Below are positions 18,339-27,233 of a stretch of 64,000 bases of DNA, one piece after another; positions within the stretch are counted from its first letter, which is position 1; each line of letters opens with the position of its first letter. This stretch comes from an uncultured Mucispirillum sp. Lineage in GTDB: Bacteria > Chrysiogenota > Deferribacteres > Deferribacterales > Mucispirillaceae. The DNA lies in contig CALUWN010000004.1 in NCBI GenBank assembly GCA_944324495.1, positions 86,022 through 150,021 of the forward strand, in the 5' to 3' direction. The position numbers were made by a program, and so were the translations under genes. A model generated the notes under the pieces. It worked only from the letters and a program-made list of their open reading frames with translations. It searched no databases and was not told the origin of the DNA.

Positions 18339-18851
18339 ATGGATAATAAACTTTGGGAAAAAGCTGTAGAGTTTCATGGACATGCGTGCCCCGGGCTTGC
18401 TATTGGGTTTCAAGCATCAATACTTGCTAAAAAGGTTTTAGAAATACACAATAATATTGAGGATGAAGATATTGTATGTATTTCAGAAACTGATGCATGC
18501 GGAGTTGATGCTATCCAAGTAATCCTTAAAGCAACTATGGGAACTGGAGCGTTAAAAATTGATTATAAAGGCAAACAGGCTTTTAATATATATAATAGAA
18601 AAAATGGCAAAAGTGCAAGGTTTGTGTTAAATAATATAAAAGATTTTCAATCAAAAGAAGAGCGTATGAAATACATACTTTCTCAAGACCCGTCAGAATT
18701 ATTTACCATAAAAAATACTACAAAAGATTTTCCAGCACGTGCAAAAATATATGATTCATATATATGCCATAAATGTGGTGAAAAAACAGCTGCTAATGCT
18801 GTAGATTTAGTGGATGGAAATTATATCTGTTTTTCTTGCAGGGAGATGTAA
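18339..18851 (+). CDS. FmdE-family protein with C-terminal zinc ribbon
   Basis: 170 residues. The N-terminal FHGHACPGLAIGFQAS and ETDACGVDAIQVILKAT are the conserved Cys/His motifs of the FmdE domain. The C-terminus has ICHKCGEKT and ICFSCREM, a four-cysteine zinc ribbon. Despite the name from methanogens, bacterial FmdE proteins often lie beside metal-chelate ABC transporters, as here. A role in binding or inserting a metal or cofactor is an inference. The coding end overlaps the SD region of the next gene. Confidence 0.85.
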   Translation: MDNKLWEKAVEFHGHACPGLAIGFQASILAKKVLEIHNNIEDEDIVCISETDACGVDAIQVILKATMGTGALKIDYKGKQAFNIYNRKNGKSARFVLNNIKDFQSKEERMKYILSQDPSELFTIKNTTKDFPARAKIYDSYICHKCGEKTAANAVDLVDGNYICFSCREM

Positions 18852-18852
18852 T

Positions 18853-20028
18853 ATGAAAAAAATACTTTCAATTTGCTTTATATTTTTTGCTGTTAATCTT
18901 TATGCTCACACAATTACTGATATGCGTGGCAAACAAATAGAAATTCCTGAAAAACTAGAAAGAATTGCAACTATTGATGATGGGTTTATTGAGGGAGTGA
19001 TGACTCACCTTAATGTAATAGATAAAGTTGCAGCCATTGGCTCATGGAGTATGAAGCGAGATTATAAGTATGAATATGAAACTATTGATGGTAAAAAATA
19101 CACCTTAAAAGGCTTAAACACAATGAAATATCTCCACCCATGGCTTAATGACATGCCATGTTTTAATTCTGCCCAAGGGGATATTTTAAATTATGAAACA
19201 CTTGCAAATGCAAACCCACAGCTTGTTATTCTGCGAGTTGGTGACTGCACTGTTTCTGGTGGCTCATATTTTAGAGGTGGTGACCCTGCTCAGCTTGAAA
19301 GAACTATAGAGTCTATAGAATCTCTAGGTATACCACTTGTGGTACTTTTTTCACCAACATATTATCAAAAAGCAGAACTTTCCACTATGAAAGAAGAAAT
19401 GCGGGTACTTGGTGATATTTTTAAACAGCGAGAAAAAGCTCTTGCCCTTTATGAATACCTAAACAGTATAGAAACTCTTGTAAAAGAAAGAACAAAAAAC
19501 ATTAAAAATAAAGCAAATGTTTTATATTTTGGGCTTAATTCTGCTGCAAGAAAACAAGGTGGGTCTGGTATGGTTTCAGGGATTACTACTCCAGAATCAT
19601 ATATTATTGAAAATATAGTAAATGCAAAAAACGCTTTTCGTGGTAAGGGAAATAATATCATATTAAGCGGTGAACAGCTGTATGCTATTGATCCAGATGT
19701 AATATTGCTGCCTACTCAAAATGGATACCACCCAGCAGAAGAATTATTAAGTGCTCCATATTATCAAAATTTAAGTGAACTAAAAGCTGTAAAAAATAAA
19801 CAAGTTTATCCACTTGCGTGGACTCCTATGAACTGCTCTCGCAGAGTGGAATATCCAATAGATATTATGATTATGGCAAAAGCCATATACCCAGAATTAT
19901 TTAAAGATATTAAAGTACATGAATTTGTGCTTGATTTTTACAAAAAAGTATACCATGTAAATGATGAAAAAGCAAAAGCACTACGCAAAGAACAACTTTT
20001 AGACTGGACTATAAAGCATGATTTTTAA
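18853..20028 (+). CDS. Metal-chelate ABC transporter, substrate-binding protein
   Basis: 391 residues from ATG 18853, which has GGGAGA upstream; an earlier in-frame ATG inside the FmdE gene is not used. A signal peptide ends at LYA near residue 18. Two lobes of the periplasmic binding protein type 2 (BtuF/FepB/FhuD class) follow, with DMRGKQIEIPEKLERIATID as the usual opening. Substrate could be a siderophore, haem, corrinoid or other metal complex. The next gene, a FecCD permease, begins 11 bp before its stop. Confidence 0.85.
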   Translation: MKKILSICFIFFAVNLYAHTITDMRGKQIEIPEKLERIATIDDGFIEGVMTHLNVIDKVAAIGSWSMKRDYKYEYETIDGKKYTLKGLNTMKYLHPWLNDMPCFNSAQGDILNYETLANANPQLVILRVGDCTVSGGSYFRGGDPAQLERTIESIESLGIPLVVLFSPTYYQKAELSTMKEEMRVLGDIFKQREKALALYEYLNSIETLVKERTKNIKNKANVLYFGLNSAARKQGGSGMVSGITTPESYIIENIVNAKNAFRGKGNNIILSGEQLYAIDPDVILLPTQNGYHPAEELLSAPYYQNLSELKAVKNKQVYPLAWTPMNCSRRVEYPIDIMIMAKAIYPELFKDIKVHEFVLDFYKKVYHVNDEKAKALRKEQLLDWTIKHDF

Positions 20029-21052
20029 AAAAATAATAGATGCAGATAAAAGAAATTTATATATACTTTTACTTATTATATTATTAATATGCACAATATT
20101 ATTCTCTATTATTTCAGGAAACTCTCACCTTTCCCCTACAACTGTATTAAATATTATACTATATAAAATAACAGGAATATCATTTGGTGAAATAAGCTCA
20201 AGAGATATAGCAATTGTATGGAATATGCGTATGCCTAGGGTGCTTATGGCTATCCTTGCAGGCACTGCTCTTGCCACTGCAGGAGCTTTATATCAAGGAT
20301 GTTTTCGTAACCCACTGGTTGAGCCTTTTATACTTGGTGCATCTTCTGGAGCAAGTTTTGGGGCAGCACTAGCTATAGTTTTTCCATCTATTTTTCTCCC
20401 TATTCATATTTCTGCTTTTATATTTGCACTTTTTGCAGTATTAGCAGCATATATGCTGTCTCGCCAAAAGGGGGAAATAAACAGTGTTGGGCTTGTATTA
20501 TCTGGTGTAATAATTGGCTCTGTATTTTCAGCTCTTGTTTCCATAATGAAATATTTATCAGAAGATACACAGTTAAGAGAGATTACATTTTGGATGATGG
20601 GCGGGCTTTATCATGCTGCATGGAATGATGTTTATATTAATGCCATTGTTATTATAATGTGCTTTATTACTGCTTGGATACTGTCATGGAAACTAAACCT
20701 AATTTCCATAGGGGATGAAGAAGCAAAAAGTTTAGGTATAAACCCAGATAAATATAAAACCATATTTATAATCACTGCCACATTGATGACGGCAGTATGC
20801 GTTTCTACAGTCGGTATTATTGCATGGGTTGGCTTAATGATGCCACACGCTGCAAGACTTTTAACAGGGCCAGATAACAGGTATGTTATACCACTTGCAA
20901 GCCTTGGGGGAGCAGTATATTTGCTGATTTGCGATACAATTGCAAGAACGCTTACTATGGGAGAAATACCTATTGGTATTATAACTTCTATTATTGGTGC
21001 ACCATTTTTAATATGGATTTTACGTGCTAAAAGTGGCAGACTTTTTTTATAG
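20018..21052 (+). CDS. FecCD/BtuC-type ABC permease
   Basis: 344 residues with about ten membrane helices. MRMPRVLMAILAGTALATAG, GCFRNPLVEPFILGASSGAS and the late GIIAWVGLMMPHAARLL are hallmarks of the FecCD/BtuC family, the last containing the ATPase-coupling loop. It forms the channel for the metal chelate delivered by the preceding binding protein and overlaps it by 11 bp. Confidence 0.93.
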   Translation: MIFKKIIDADKRNLYILLLIILLICTILFSIISGNSHLSPTTVLNIILYKITGISFGEISSRDIAIVWNMRMPRVLMAILAGTALATAGALYQGCFRNPLVEPFILGASSGASFGAALAIVFPSIFLPIHISAFIFALFAVLAAYMLSRQKGEINSVGLVLSGVIIGSVFSALVSIMKYLSEDTQLREITFWMMGGLYHAAWNDVYINAIVIIMCFITAWILSWKLNLISIGDEEAKSLGINPDKYKTIFIITATLMTAVCVSTVGIIAWVGLMMPHAARLLTGPDNRYVIPLASLGGAVYLLICDTIARTLTMGEIPIGIITSIIGAPFLIWILRAKSGRLFL

Positions 21053-21060
21053 GTAATAAT

Positions 21061-21822
21061 ATGTTAAAAATTGAAAATCTTAATTTTTATTATGGAGAAC
21101 ACCACGCTTTAAAAAACATTACTTTTGAAATAGATAAACCAGCATTATGGGCATTAATGGGTCCTAATGGTGGCGGAAAAACTACTTTTTTTAAATGTAT
21201 TATGGGCTTTCTAAAACCAAACAGTGGAAATATTATAATTAATGGTAATCATTATAAAAATATAACAACATCTAAAATGGCAAAATTAATATCATATGTA
21301 CCGCAGGAACATAAACCACCCTTCCCTTTTACTGTTAGAGAAATTGTCCTTATGGGGCGTTCTCCATATATGAATGGAGTGTTTGGATTAAAAGATATAG
21401 ACTATGATATAGCAGATAAAGCTATGGAGCAGATAGGAATATTAGATATTGCTCATAAACCAGTAACAGCTTTAAGTGGCGGACAAAGGCAGCTAACATT
21501 AATAGCTCGTGCTATTGCTCAAGATACTCCTATAATGATACTTGATGAGCCCACCAGTGCATTAGATTTTAATAACCAGATACATATATGGAAAATATTA
21601 AAAAATATATCATCTCAAGGAAAATTAATTATTGCCTGCAGTCACGACCCAAACCATATTTTATGGTTTACAGATAATACAATTGCAATTAAAAATGGTG
21701 AAATAGCAGCTCTTGGCAATACAAAAGAAATTATAACCAAATCCTTGTTGCAGGAAATCTATGGTAGTGAATATTATATTGCAAATGTAGATAATAAAAA
21801 TATAATTTGCCCTGTTATATAA
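21061..21822 (+). CDS. Metal-chelate ABC transporter ATPase (FepC/BtuD-like)
   Basis: 253 residues. GPNGGGKTTFFK is Walker A, LSGGQRQLTLIARA the ABC signature, and IMILDEPTSALD Walker B; ACSHDPNHI holds the switch histidine. Order FmdE - binding protein - permease - ATPase forms a complete importer. No outer-membrane TonB receptor is in this operon. Confidence 0.92.
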   Translation: MLKIENLNFYYGEHHALKNITFEIDKPALWALMGPNGGGKTTFFKCIMGFLKPNSGNIIINGNHYKNITTSKMAKLISYVPQEHKPPFPFTVREIVLMGRSPYMNGVFGLKDIDYDIADKAMEQIGILDIAHKPVTALSGGQRQLTLIARAIAQDTPIMILDEPTSALDFNNQIHIWKILKNISSQGKLIIACSHDPNHILWFTDNTIAIKNGEIAALGNTKEIITKSLLQEIYGSEYYIANVDNKNIICPVI

Positions 21823-21829
21823 AATTATA

Positions 21830-21858
21830 TTGACTATTCACTAAAATTATAATTTAAT
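21830..21858 (+). promoter_or_regulatory. Sigma-70-type promoter before gmk
   Basis: TTGACT at 21830-21835 with TTTAAT at 21853-21858, spacing 17 bp. A perfect TATAAT at 21848-21853 lies in the gap but is too close to the -35 box. Confidence 0.4.
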
Positions 21859-21880
21859 AGGCTACGTTTTTGGAGGTTAT

Positions 21881-22492
21881 ATGTCTTGTAATAACAAGGG
21901 CAGGCTTTTTATTATATCTGCTCCCAGTGGTGCTGGCAAAACTACACTTTGTACTATGCTTATGAAAAAATACCCCGCTGTGAATTATTCTATATCATAT
22001 ACCACAAGAGCTCCTCGTGAAAATGAAATCAATGGAAAAGACTATTTTTTTATTGATAAAGATACATTTAAAAAAATGGCTGATAATAATGATTTTATAG
22101 AATGGGCTGAAGTACATGGTAATTTTTATGGTACATCTAAAAGCCAGATAGAAACTGCACTTAATAATGGTATGGATATTATATTAGATATTGACCCACA
22201 AGGAGCTATGCAGTTAAAAGAAAAAATTACAAATGCTACATATATTTTTATTACTGCCCCAAGTATGAATGAGCTTAAAGAAAGGCTCGTAAAACGTGGT
22301 ACAGAAAAAGATGAACATATTTCATTAAGATTAGAAAATGCAAAAAAAGAAGTTGAATATTTTATGCATTACGATTATTTAATAATTAATGATGCAACAG
22401 ATGAAGCATTTAAACAGCTTGAAAATATATATTTAGCAGAAAAGCTTCGTACAACACAATATAGTAAAGTAATAGAATTTATGCATATATAA
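21881..22492 (+). CDS. gmk: Guanylate kinase
   Basis: 203 residues, normal length. It phosphorylates GMP to GDP. ISAPSGAGKTTLC is the P-loop, SYTTRAPRENEINGKDYFF the GMP-binding segment, and LDIDPQGAMQLK the magnesium/Walker B region. GGAGG precedes ATG 21881. The gene pair gmk-rpoZ is a common bacterial arrangement. Confidence 0.95.
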   Translation: MSCNNKGRLFIISAPSGAGKTTLCTMLMKKYPAVNYSISYTTRAPRENEINGKDYFFIDKDTFKKMADNNDFIEWAEVHGNFYGTSKSQIETALNNGMDIILDIDPQGAMQLKEKITNATYIFITAPSMNELKERLVKRGTEKDEHISLRLENAKKEVEYFMHYDYLIINDATDEAFKQLENIYLAEKLRTTQYSKVIEFMHI

Positions 22493-22502
22493 GGAGCAAA
22501 TT

Positions 22503-22757
22503 ATGGCATTTTTAGACATTGAAAGAGTTATTAACCAACCAAATGTGGACAGTAGGTTTAAATTAGTTCATTTAGCTGCACTTCGTGCAAAAGAATTAAA
22601 TAATCCTGATGAAGATACTGTCTTATCTGATTTAAAACAAGGCGAAAAAGTAACATCTAAAGCACTTTCTGATATTGTACGCAACAGAGTAAAATTTGTT
22701 GAAATTGAAGAAAATAATGAAGATAAAGCTGCAGAAGAAAAAAGTGAAGAAAATTAA
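22503..22757 (+). CDS. rpoZ: RNA polymerase omega subunit
   Basis: 84 residues. DSRFKLVHLAALRAKELN is the conserved omega helix that clamps the beta-prime subunit. The C-terminus is an acidic tail. AAGGAG precedes ATG 22503, 10 bp after gmk. Confidence 0.88.
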   Translation: MAFLDIERVINQPNVDSRFKLVHLAALRAKELNNPDEDTVLSDLKQGEKVTSKALSDIVRNRVKFVEIEENNEDKAAEEKSEEN

Positions 22758-22797
22758 TTACTAAATATTCTACTAATGAATACAAAAAAGGCTCCAA

Positions 22798-22836
22798 TGA
22801 GGCGAACCCAAATTTTTGGACAGATTTAAAATTCTA
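22798..22836 (+). repeat. Left half of palindromic element split by the IS
   Basis: TGAGGCGAACC at 22798-22808 is the arm whose partner, GGTTCGCCTCA, lies at 24286-24296 on the other side of the IS. A related intact palindrome is at 25268-25312. Upstream, AAAGGCTCC is echoed as GAGCCTTT beyond the right-hand palindrome. Confidence 0.7.
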
Positions 22837-24285
22837 GAGCCTGTGAAAAAAAGTCTGTAAATAGTGCAAACTTAAGTTTTCTATGATATACTAAAAAAAT
22901 ATGAAAGGAGCTTAAGTATGGCACGAAGAAAGAAACCAGTACACAAAGTAGTAATGACGGAGGGTAAGCGTCAAATAATAGCGAATTTATTATCAGAATA
23001 TGATATTAAATCAGCTAATGATATTCAAGAAGCCTTAAAAGACCTGTTAGGTGGTACCATCAAGGAAATGATGGAAACAGAAATGGATGCTCATTTAGGT
23101 TACAGCAAATCAGAGCGTTCAGATAATAAAGATTACCGCAATGGTTATAAGAACAAAACAAGCAGTGGTAATTTTGGTGAGTTAGAGATATCAGTTCCCC
23201 AGGATAGACAATCTAGTTTTGAACCCCAGATAGTGAAGAAGCGTCAAAAAGATATATCATCCATAGACCAGAAAATCATATCAATGTATGCCAAGGGTTT
23301 AAGCACTCGCCAGATATCAGATATAATAGAAGATATTTATGGATTTGAAGTATCAGAGGGCTTTATATCTAATGTAACAGATAAGTTACTACCACAGATA
23401 GAAGACTGGCAAAATCGTCCATTAGACGAGATATATCCAGTATTATACATAGATGCCATACATTTTTCAGTAAGAGATAATGGAATAATCCGTAAGGTAG
23501 CAGCTTATGTAATACTGGGAATAACCTTATCAGGTAAAAAAGAAGTATTAACAATAACTATAGGCGATAATGAGAGTTCTAAATACTGGTTATCAGTATT
23601 AAATGAGTTAAAAAATCGAGGAGTAGCAGATATCTTATTAATCTGTGCAGATGGATTAAGTGGAATAAAAGAAGCGATAGTTACAGCCTATCCTAATACA
23701 GAATATCAAAGATGTATAGTTCATCAAGTAAGAAATACTTTAAAATTTGTTCCTTATAAAGACAAGAAGGAATTTGCATCTGATTTAAAAAGTATTTATC
23801 ATGCGCCAACTGAAGAGAAAGCCTTACAGGCATTAGATAAAGTAACAGATAAATGGGAACAGTTATACCCTAACACTATGAAGCGGTGGAAAGAAAACTG
23901 GGATTGTATTTCTCCTATATTTAAATTCTCTATGTCAGTTAGGAAAGTCATATATACCACAAATACAATAGAGTCATTAAATTCTGTCTATCGTAAATTA
24001 AACAGTCAACGGAGTGTATTTCCAAGTGATACATCACTTTTAAAGGCTCTTTATTTGGCAACATTTGAAGCAACTAAAAAATGGACTGGTACCATTAGGA
24101 ACTGGGCTCAAGTTTATGGGGAATTAAGCATTATGTATGAAGGACGGCTGCCTGAATAGAATATAGAAATGTGAAAAATAAATTCCTGCTCTTGACTGAA
24201 TAACTTTATTTTGGTATTCATAGAGCAGGATATGTATAAATATAATCATAGAAAACTGAATTTACAGACTTTTTTTCACAGGCTC
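22837..24285 (+). mobile_element. Complete IS256-family insertion sequence
   Basis: The element is 1449 bp. Perfect 26-bp terminal inverted repeats, beginning GAGCCTGTGAAAAAAAGTC, lie at 22837-22862 and 24260-24285. They enclose one intact transposase gene. The flanking 8-bp sequences AAATTCTA and GGTTCGCC differ, so no target-site duplication is visible. It sits inside a palindromic element between rpoZ and an endonuclease gene. Confidence 0.93.
22918..24159 (+). CDS. IS256-family (Mutator-type) transposase
   Basis: 413 residues, full length. The DDE residues are likely in LYIDAIHFSV (first Asp), LICADGLSGIKEA (second Asp) and TNTIESLNSVYRK (Glu). RCIVHQVRNTLKFVP is the family signature region. 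GAAAGGAG lies before ATG 22918. The frame is uninterrupted, so the element may still be active. Confidence 0.95.
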   Translation: MARRKKPVHKVVMTEGKRQIIANLLSEYDIKSANDIQEALKDLLGGTIKEMMETEMDAHLGYSKSERSDNKDYRNGYKNKTSSGNFGELEISVPQDRQSSFEPQIVKKRQKDISSIDQKIISMYAKGLSTRQISDIIEDIYGFEVSEGFISNVTDKLLPQIEDWQNRPLDEIYPVLYIDAIHFSVRDNGIIRKVAAYVILGITLSGKKEVLTITIGDNESSKYWLSVLNELKNRGVADILLICADGLSGIKEAIVTAYPNTEYQRCIVHQVRNTLKFVPYKDKKEFASDLKSIYHAPTEEKALQALDKVTDKWEQLYPNTMKRWKENWDCISPIFKFSMSVRKVIYTTNTIESLNSVYRKLNSQRSVFPSDTSLLKALYLATFEATKKWTGTIRNWAQVYGELSIMYEGRLPE

Positions 24286-24318
24286 GGTTCGCCTCAATAA
24301 ACCGCCCTTTTCTATTAA
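24286..24318 (-). repeat. Inverted copy of boundary repeat, left side of endonuclease gene
   Basis: Read on the minus strand it is TAGAAAAGGGCGGT, a 4-base gap, then TGAGGCGAACC. The same two blocks, on the plus strand, lie at 25251-25278 on the other side of the endonuclease gene. The two copies are therefore inverted around it. Confidence 0.75.
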
Positions 24319-24335
24319 TAAAATCAATATATAAA

Positions 24336-25187
24336 TTATTTAATATAAAGTATTAACATTGCACTTTTTACATCATATTTCCATCCTACCATTTTCTGCT
24401 TATATGTTCCATCACTTAATAATATTTGATATTTTCTTAATATTTTTGTTACCCCACTCAAAAATTTCCTGCTATGATTAATCTTTAATGCATGATATGT
24501 ATCATTTTTATCACCATTAATAATCACATCAATTTCTTTTTTATTAGATAAATAATTATTATATATATAAGAAGGAATTGATATTATTTTAGTTCTTACA
24601 TCATTGTAAGAAATTGTTTTTTCAATAACATTTTCATCATATACTGAATTTTCATCAACATTACTTTCTATGCTATCTGTATCTTCCATAAATTCTTTCA
24701 TTAATTTTTTAGAAAAAATTGGCTTAAATTCAAAACCTATATTTTTATCTATACAGTAGCTAATTAAATCTATGCCATTAATTAGTATAACTGGTCTATC
24801 TTTATCATTTTTGCTTTCATTAATAGCATCTTTTGTATAATCTGATGTTGTAATAAATATTCCTTTATCGCCTGCATGAAAATATTGAACACCTTTTAAT
24901 TCTCTTATTTCTTTTACACCAACTTTATTACTAGTATTATATCGTTTTACTTGAACAAGATAACGAATTTTATCTATATCACTAAATTCACCAATGCCTT
25001 TTCTATATGCAATACAATCAATACCACCATCTCTTGTATCTGGTGTTAATTCTATCTCATCAAGACCTATATATACTAAAAAATTTTTTATAAATTTTTC
25101 AAATTTAAAACCAGAATCAAAAAAACTATATAAATCATTTTGTAATTTACTCTTTTCTTTATCAGTTAAATTATAATTAATGTTCAT
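24336..25187 (-). CDS. Mrr-like restriction endonuclease-family protein
   Basis: 283 residues. The PD-(D/E)XK core is visible: TRDGGIDCIAYRKG, then YLVQVKRYNTSNKVG (Q-x-K form, as in Mrr), then KELKG-type helix and FITTSDYTKDA. This is the Mrr/type IV restriction fold, which cuts modified DNA in known members. The C-terminal 110 residues (after about 170) are not recognised and could be a DNA- or target-binding domain. No methyltransferase or partner gene is next to it, as expected for type IV. It is enclosed by inverted repeats (24286-24318 and 25251-25312). Confidence 0.75.
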   Translation of the reverse strand: MNINYNLTDKEKSKLQNDLYSFFDSGFKFEKFIKNFLVYIGLDEIELTPDTRDGGIDCIAYRKGIGEFSDIDKIRYLVQVKRYNTSNKVGVKEIRELKGVQYFHAGDKGIFITTSDYTKDAINESKNDKDRPVILINGIDLISYCIDKNIGFEFKPIFSKKLMKEFMEDTDSIESNVDENSVYDENVIEKTISYNDVRTKIISIPSYIYNNYLSNKKEIDVIINGDKNDTYHALKINHSRKFLSGVTKILRKYQILLSDGTYKQKMVGWKYDVKSAMLILYIK

Positions 25188-25250
25188 TCAATACACAATC
25201 TCCTATGTAAAATAATATGAATAATAACACATAAAAATGTTTAAATCAAT

Positions 25251-25312
25251 TAGAAAAGGGCGGTATATGAGGCGAACCCCATTTATTTGTCCAATAAATG
25301 GGGTTCGCCTCA
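25251..25312 (+). repeat. Palindromic element, right boundary of endonuclease cassette
   Basis: TAGAAAAGGGCGGT is followed by a perfect 20-bp palindrome arm (25268-25287, starting TGAGGCGAACCCC), the loop TGTCC and the exact opposite arm to 25312. It matches, in inverted orientation, the element interrupted by the IS at 22798-24318. The hairpin could also act as a terminator, but there is no long T-run. Confidence 0.8.
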
Positions 25313-25331
25313 CAAAAGAGCCTTTATTATT

Positions 25332-26291
25332 TTATGTAAGCATATCTAAAAGTTTAACTACATTTTGGTTCATCTCATGTTTTTTAGAAAAAACATCATC
25401 ATATGGCACATATTCAATTTTATTGCCCTGCAGACCAGTCATTACAGCAGTTTTACCATTGATTAAGCCTTCCACTGCTGCTGCACCCATTCTTGAGCCT
25501 AAAACCCTGTCAAAATATGATGGGAAACCACCACGCTGAATATGGCCTAATACTGTTATACGTGCATCAAATGTGCCTGCATCCTGTAATTTTTTTCCAA
25601 AATCATAAGCAGAGCCAGCACCTTCTGCAACTATTAAAATATTTCTTGTTTTGCCATCTTCTGCACGTTTTTTAAATTTTGCAATAATGCCATCTAAATC
25701 AGGTTTAACTTCTGGAATAATTACTGCATCAGCTCCTGTTGCTATACCTGCCATAACTGCTAAATAACCACAGTGCCTTCCCATTACTTCAATAATAAAT
25801 GTTCTGCCATGGGAACTTGCTGTATTATTAATCATATCTACAGAATCCATAATAACAGTAAGCGCAGTATCTACACCTAATGATACATCAGTACCATATA
25901 TATCATTATCAATAGAACCGGGGATACCAACAGATTTAATACCGTATTTATCGTTTAATACTTTAGCACCACTTAATGAGCCATCACCACCGATAATAAT
26001 AAGTGCTTCAATACCACGTTTTTTTAAATTTTCTACAGCTTTAAGCTGCCCTTCTTCTGTTCTAAATTCTTTACTTCTTGCAGTCTGTAAAATAGTACCG
26101 CCTCTACCAATAATATTAGATACATCAGAGTGTTTTAATTCTTCAATAGTATCTTCTATTAAGCCTTTATAGCCAGAATAAATACCATATGGAGTTAAAT
26201 TATAATAAAGTGCTGCTCTTACAGCTGCCCTTACAGCACTGTTCATACCGGGACTATCGCCACCACTTGTCATTATACCAATATTTTTCAT
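25332..26291 (-). CDS. pfkA: ATP-dependent 6-phosphofructokinase
   Basis: 319 residues, normal for bacterial PfkA. TSGGDSPGMNSAVRA binds ATP, IIGGDGSLSGA has the Gly typical of ATP-using rather than pyrophosphate-using enzymes, and PGSIDNDIYGTD includes the catalytic Asp. EVMGRHCG and TVLGHIQRGG bind fructose 6-phosphate. It commits sugar to glycolysis and would complement the aldolase (fba) at 62698. It seems monocistronic. Confidence 0.95.
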   Translation of the reverse strand: MKNIGIMTSGGDSPGMNSAVRAAVRAALYYNLTPYGIYSGYKGLIEDTIEELKHSDVSNIIGRGGTILQTARSKEFRTEEGQLKAVENLKKRGIEALIIIGGDGSLSGAKVLNDKYGIKSVGIPGSIDNDIYGTDVSLGVDTALTVIMDSVDMINNTASSHGRTFIIEVMGRHCGYLAVMAGIATGADAVIIPEVKPDLDGIIAKFKKRAEDGKTRNILIVAEGAGSAYDFGKKLQDAGTFDARITVLGHIQRGGFPSYFDRVLGSRMGAAAVEGLINGKTAVMTGLQGNKIEYVPYDDVFSKKHEMNQNVVKLLDMLT

Positions 26292-26461
26292 AAACTAATG
26301 CTCCTTTTTATTATATATTTATCATTATATCTATATACCAAAAAATAAATTTTTCAAATAAAATTTTGTGCTTTTCATATTACAAAAAATATTTTAATGT
26401 AAAAAATAGAAAATTTATAAGAATAGCTGTATAAACTAATAGAATAAAATATAAGATAGAA

Positions 26462-26507
26462 AACTGTTAAAATCATCATGCCTTAAAACATAATAATTTT
26501 AACAGTT
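26462..26507 (-). terminator. Hairpin after the liv operon
   Basis: AACTGTTAAAAT and ATTTTAACAGTT form a perfect 12-bp stem around a 22-base loop, 24 bp beyond the livF stop. Only a short T-rich stretch follows. Confidence 0.45.
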
Positions 26508-26530
26508 ATTGTAGTAATTTTAAAATAATA

Positions 26531-27232
26531 TTAAAAACCTAAGTAAGCAGCTTTTACGCTTTCATTATTCATTAAGTTTTCTGCTTTATCTTCCAAAACA
26601 ATTTTGCCTGTTTCCATAACATAACCACGGCTTGCTACAGATAAGGCAAGTGTTGCATTTTGCTCTACCAGTAAAACTGTTGTACCCTGCTCATTGATTT
26701 TTTTAATAACATCAAAAATACCGTGTACAAATTTAGGTGCAAGACCAAGAGAAGGCTCATCCATAAGTAAAAGTTTTGGTTTACTCATTAATGCTCTGGC
26801 AATTGCAAGCATCTGCTGTTCCCCACCAGATAATGTACCGCCTAATTGATTAAAACGTTCTGATAACCTTGGGAAAAAGCTTGTAACATATTCTATATCA
26901 TCTTTTATATTTTTATCTTTTCTTAAATATGCTCCCAGCTTAATGTTTTCAAGAACTGTAAGATTTGGAAAAATCTCCCTGCCTTCTGGTACTTGTATTA
27001 AACCGCTCTCAACTATTTTATCAGTTGGCATATGAGTTATATCTACACCATTAAATGTAATGCTTCCAGCAAGGGAACGTACAATACCAGAAATAGTATT
27101 TAATGTTGTACTTTTTCCTGCACCATTTGCACCAATAATAGTAACGATTTCGCCTTCATTAACAACTAAATCAATACCTTTAAGTGCATATATACTGCCA
27201 TATTTAGTCTGGATAGAATCTACTTTTAACAT
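26531..27232 (-). CDS. livF: Branched-chain amino-acid ABC transporter ATPase LivF
   Basis: 233 residues, standard for LivF. GANGAGKSTTLNTISG is Walker A, LSGGEQQMLAIARALM the signature, and LLLMDEPSLGLAP Walker B. EGREIFPNLTVLENI is the LivF-type Q-loop segment. It ends the livHMGF cluster, which imports leucine, isoleucine, valine or related amino acids. No binding protein (LivJ/K) is in the window. Confidence 0.93.
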   Translation of the reverse strand: MLKVDSIQTKYGSIYALKGIDLVVNEGEIVTIIGANGAGKSTTLNTISGIVRSLAGSITFNGVDITHMPTDKIVESGLIQVPEGREIFPNLTVLENIKLGAYLRKDKNIKDDIEYVTSFFPRLSERFNQLGGTLSGGEQQMLAIARALMSKPKLLLMDEPSLGLAPKFVHGIFDVIKKINEQGTTVLLVEQNATLALSVASRGYVMETGKIVLEDKAENLMNNESVKAAYLGF

Positions 27233-27233
27233 A

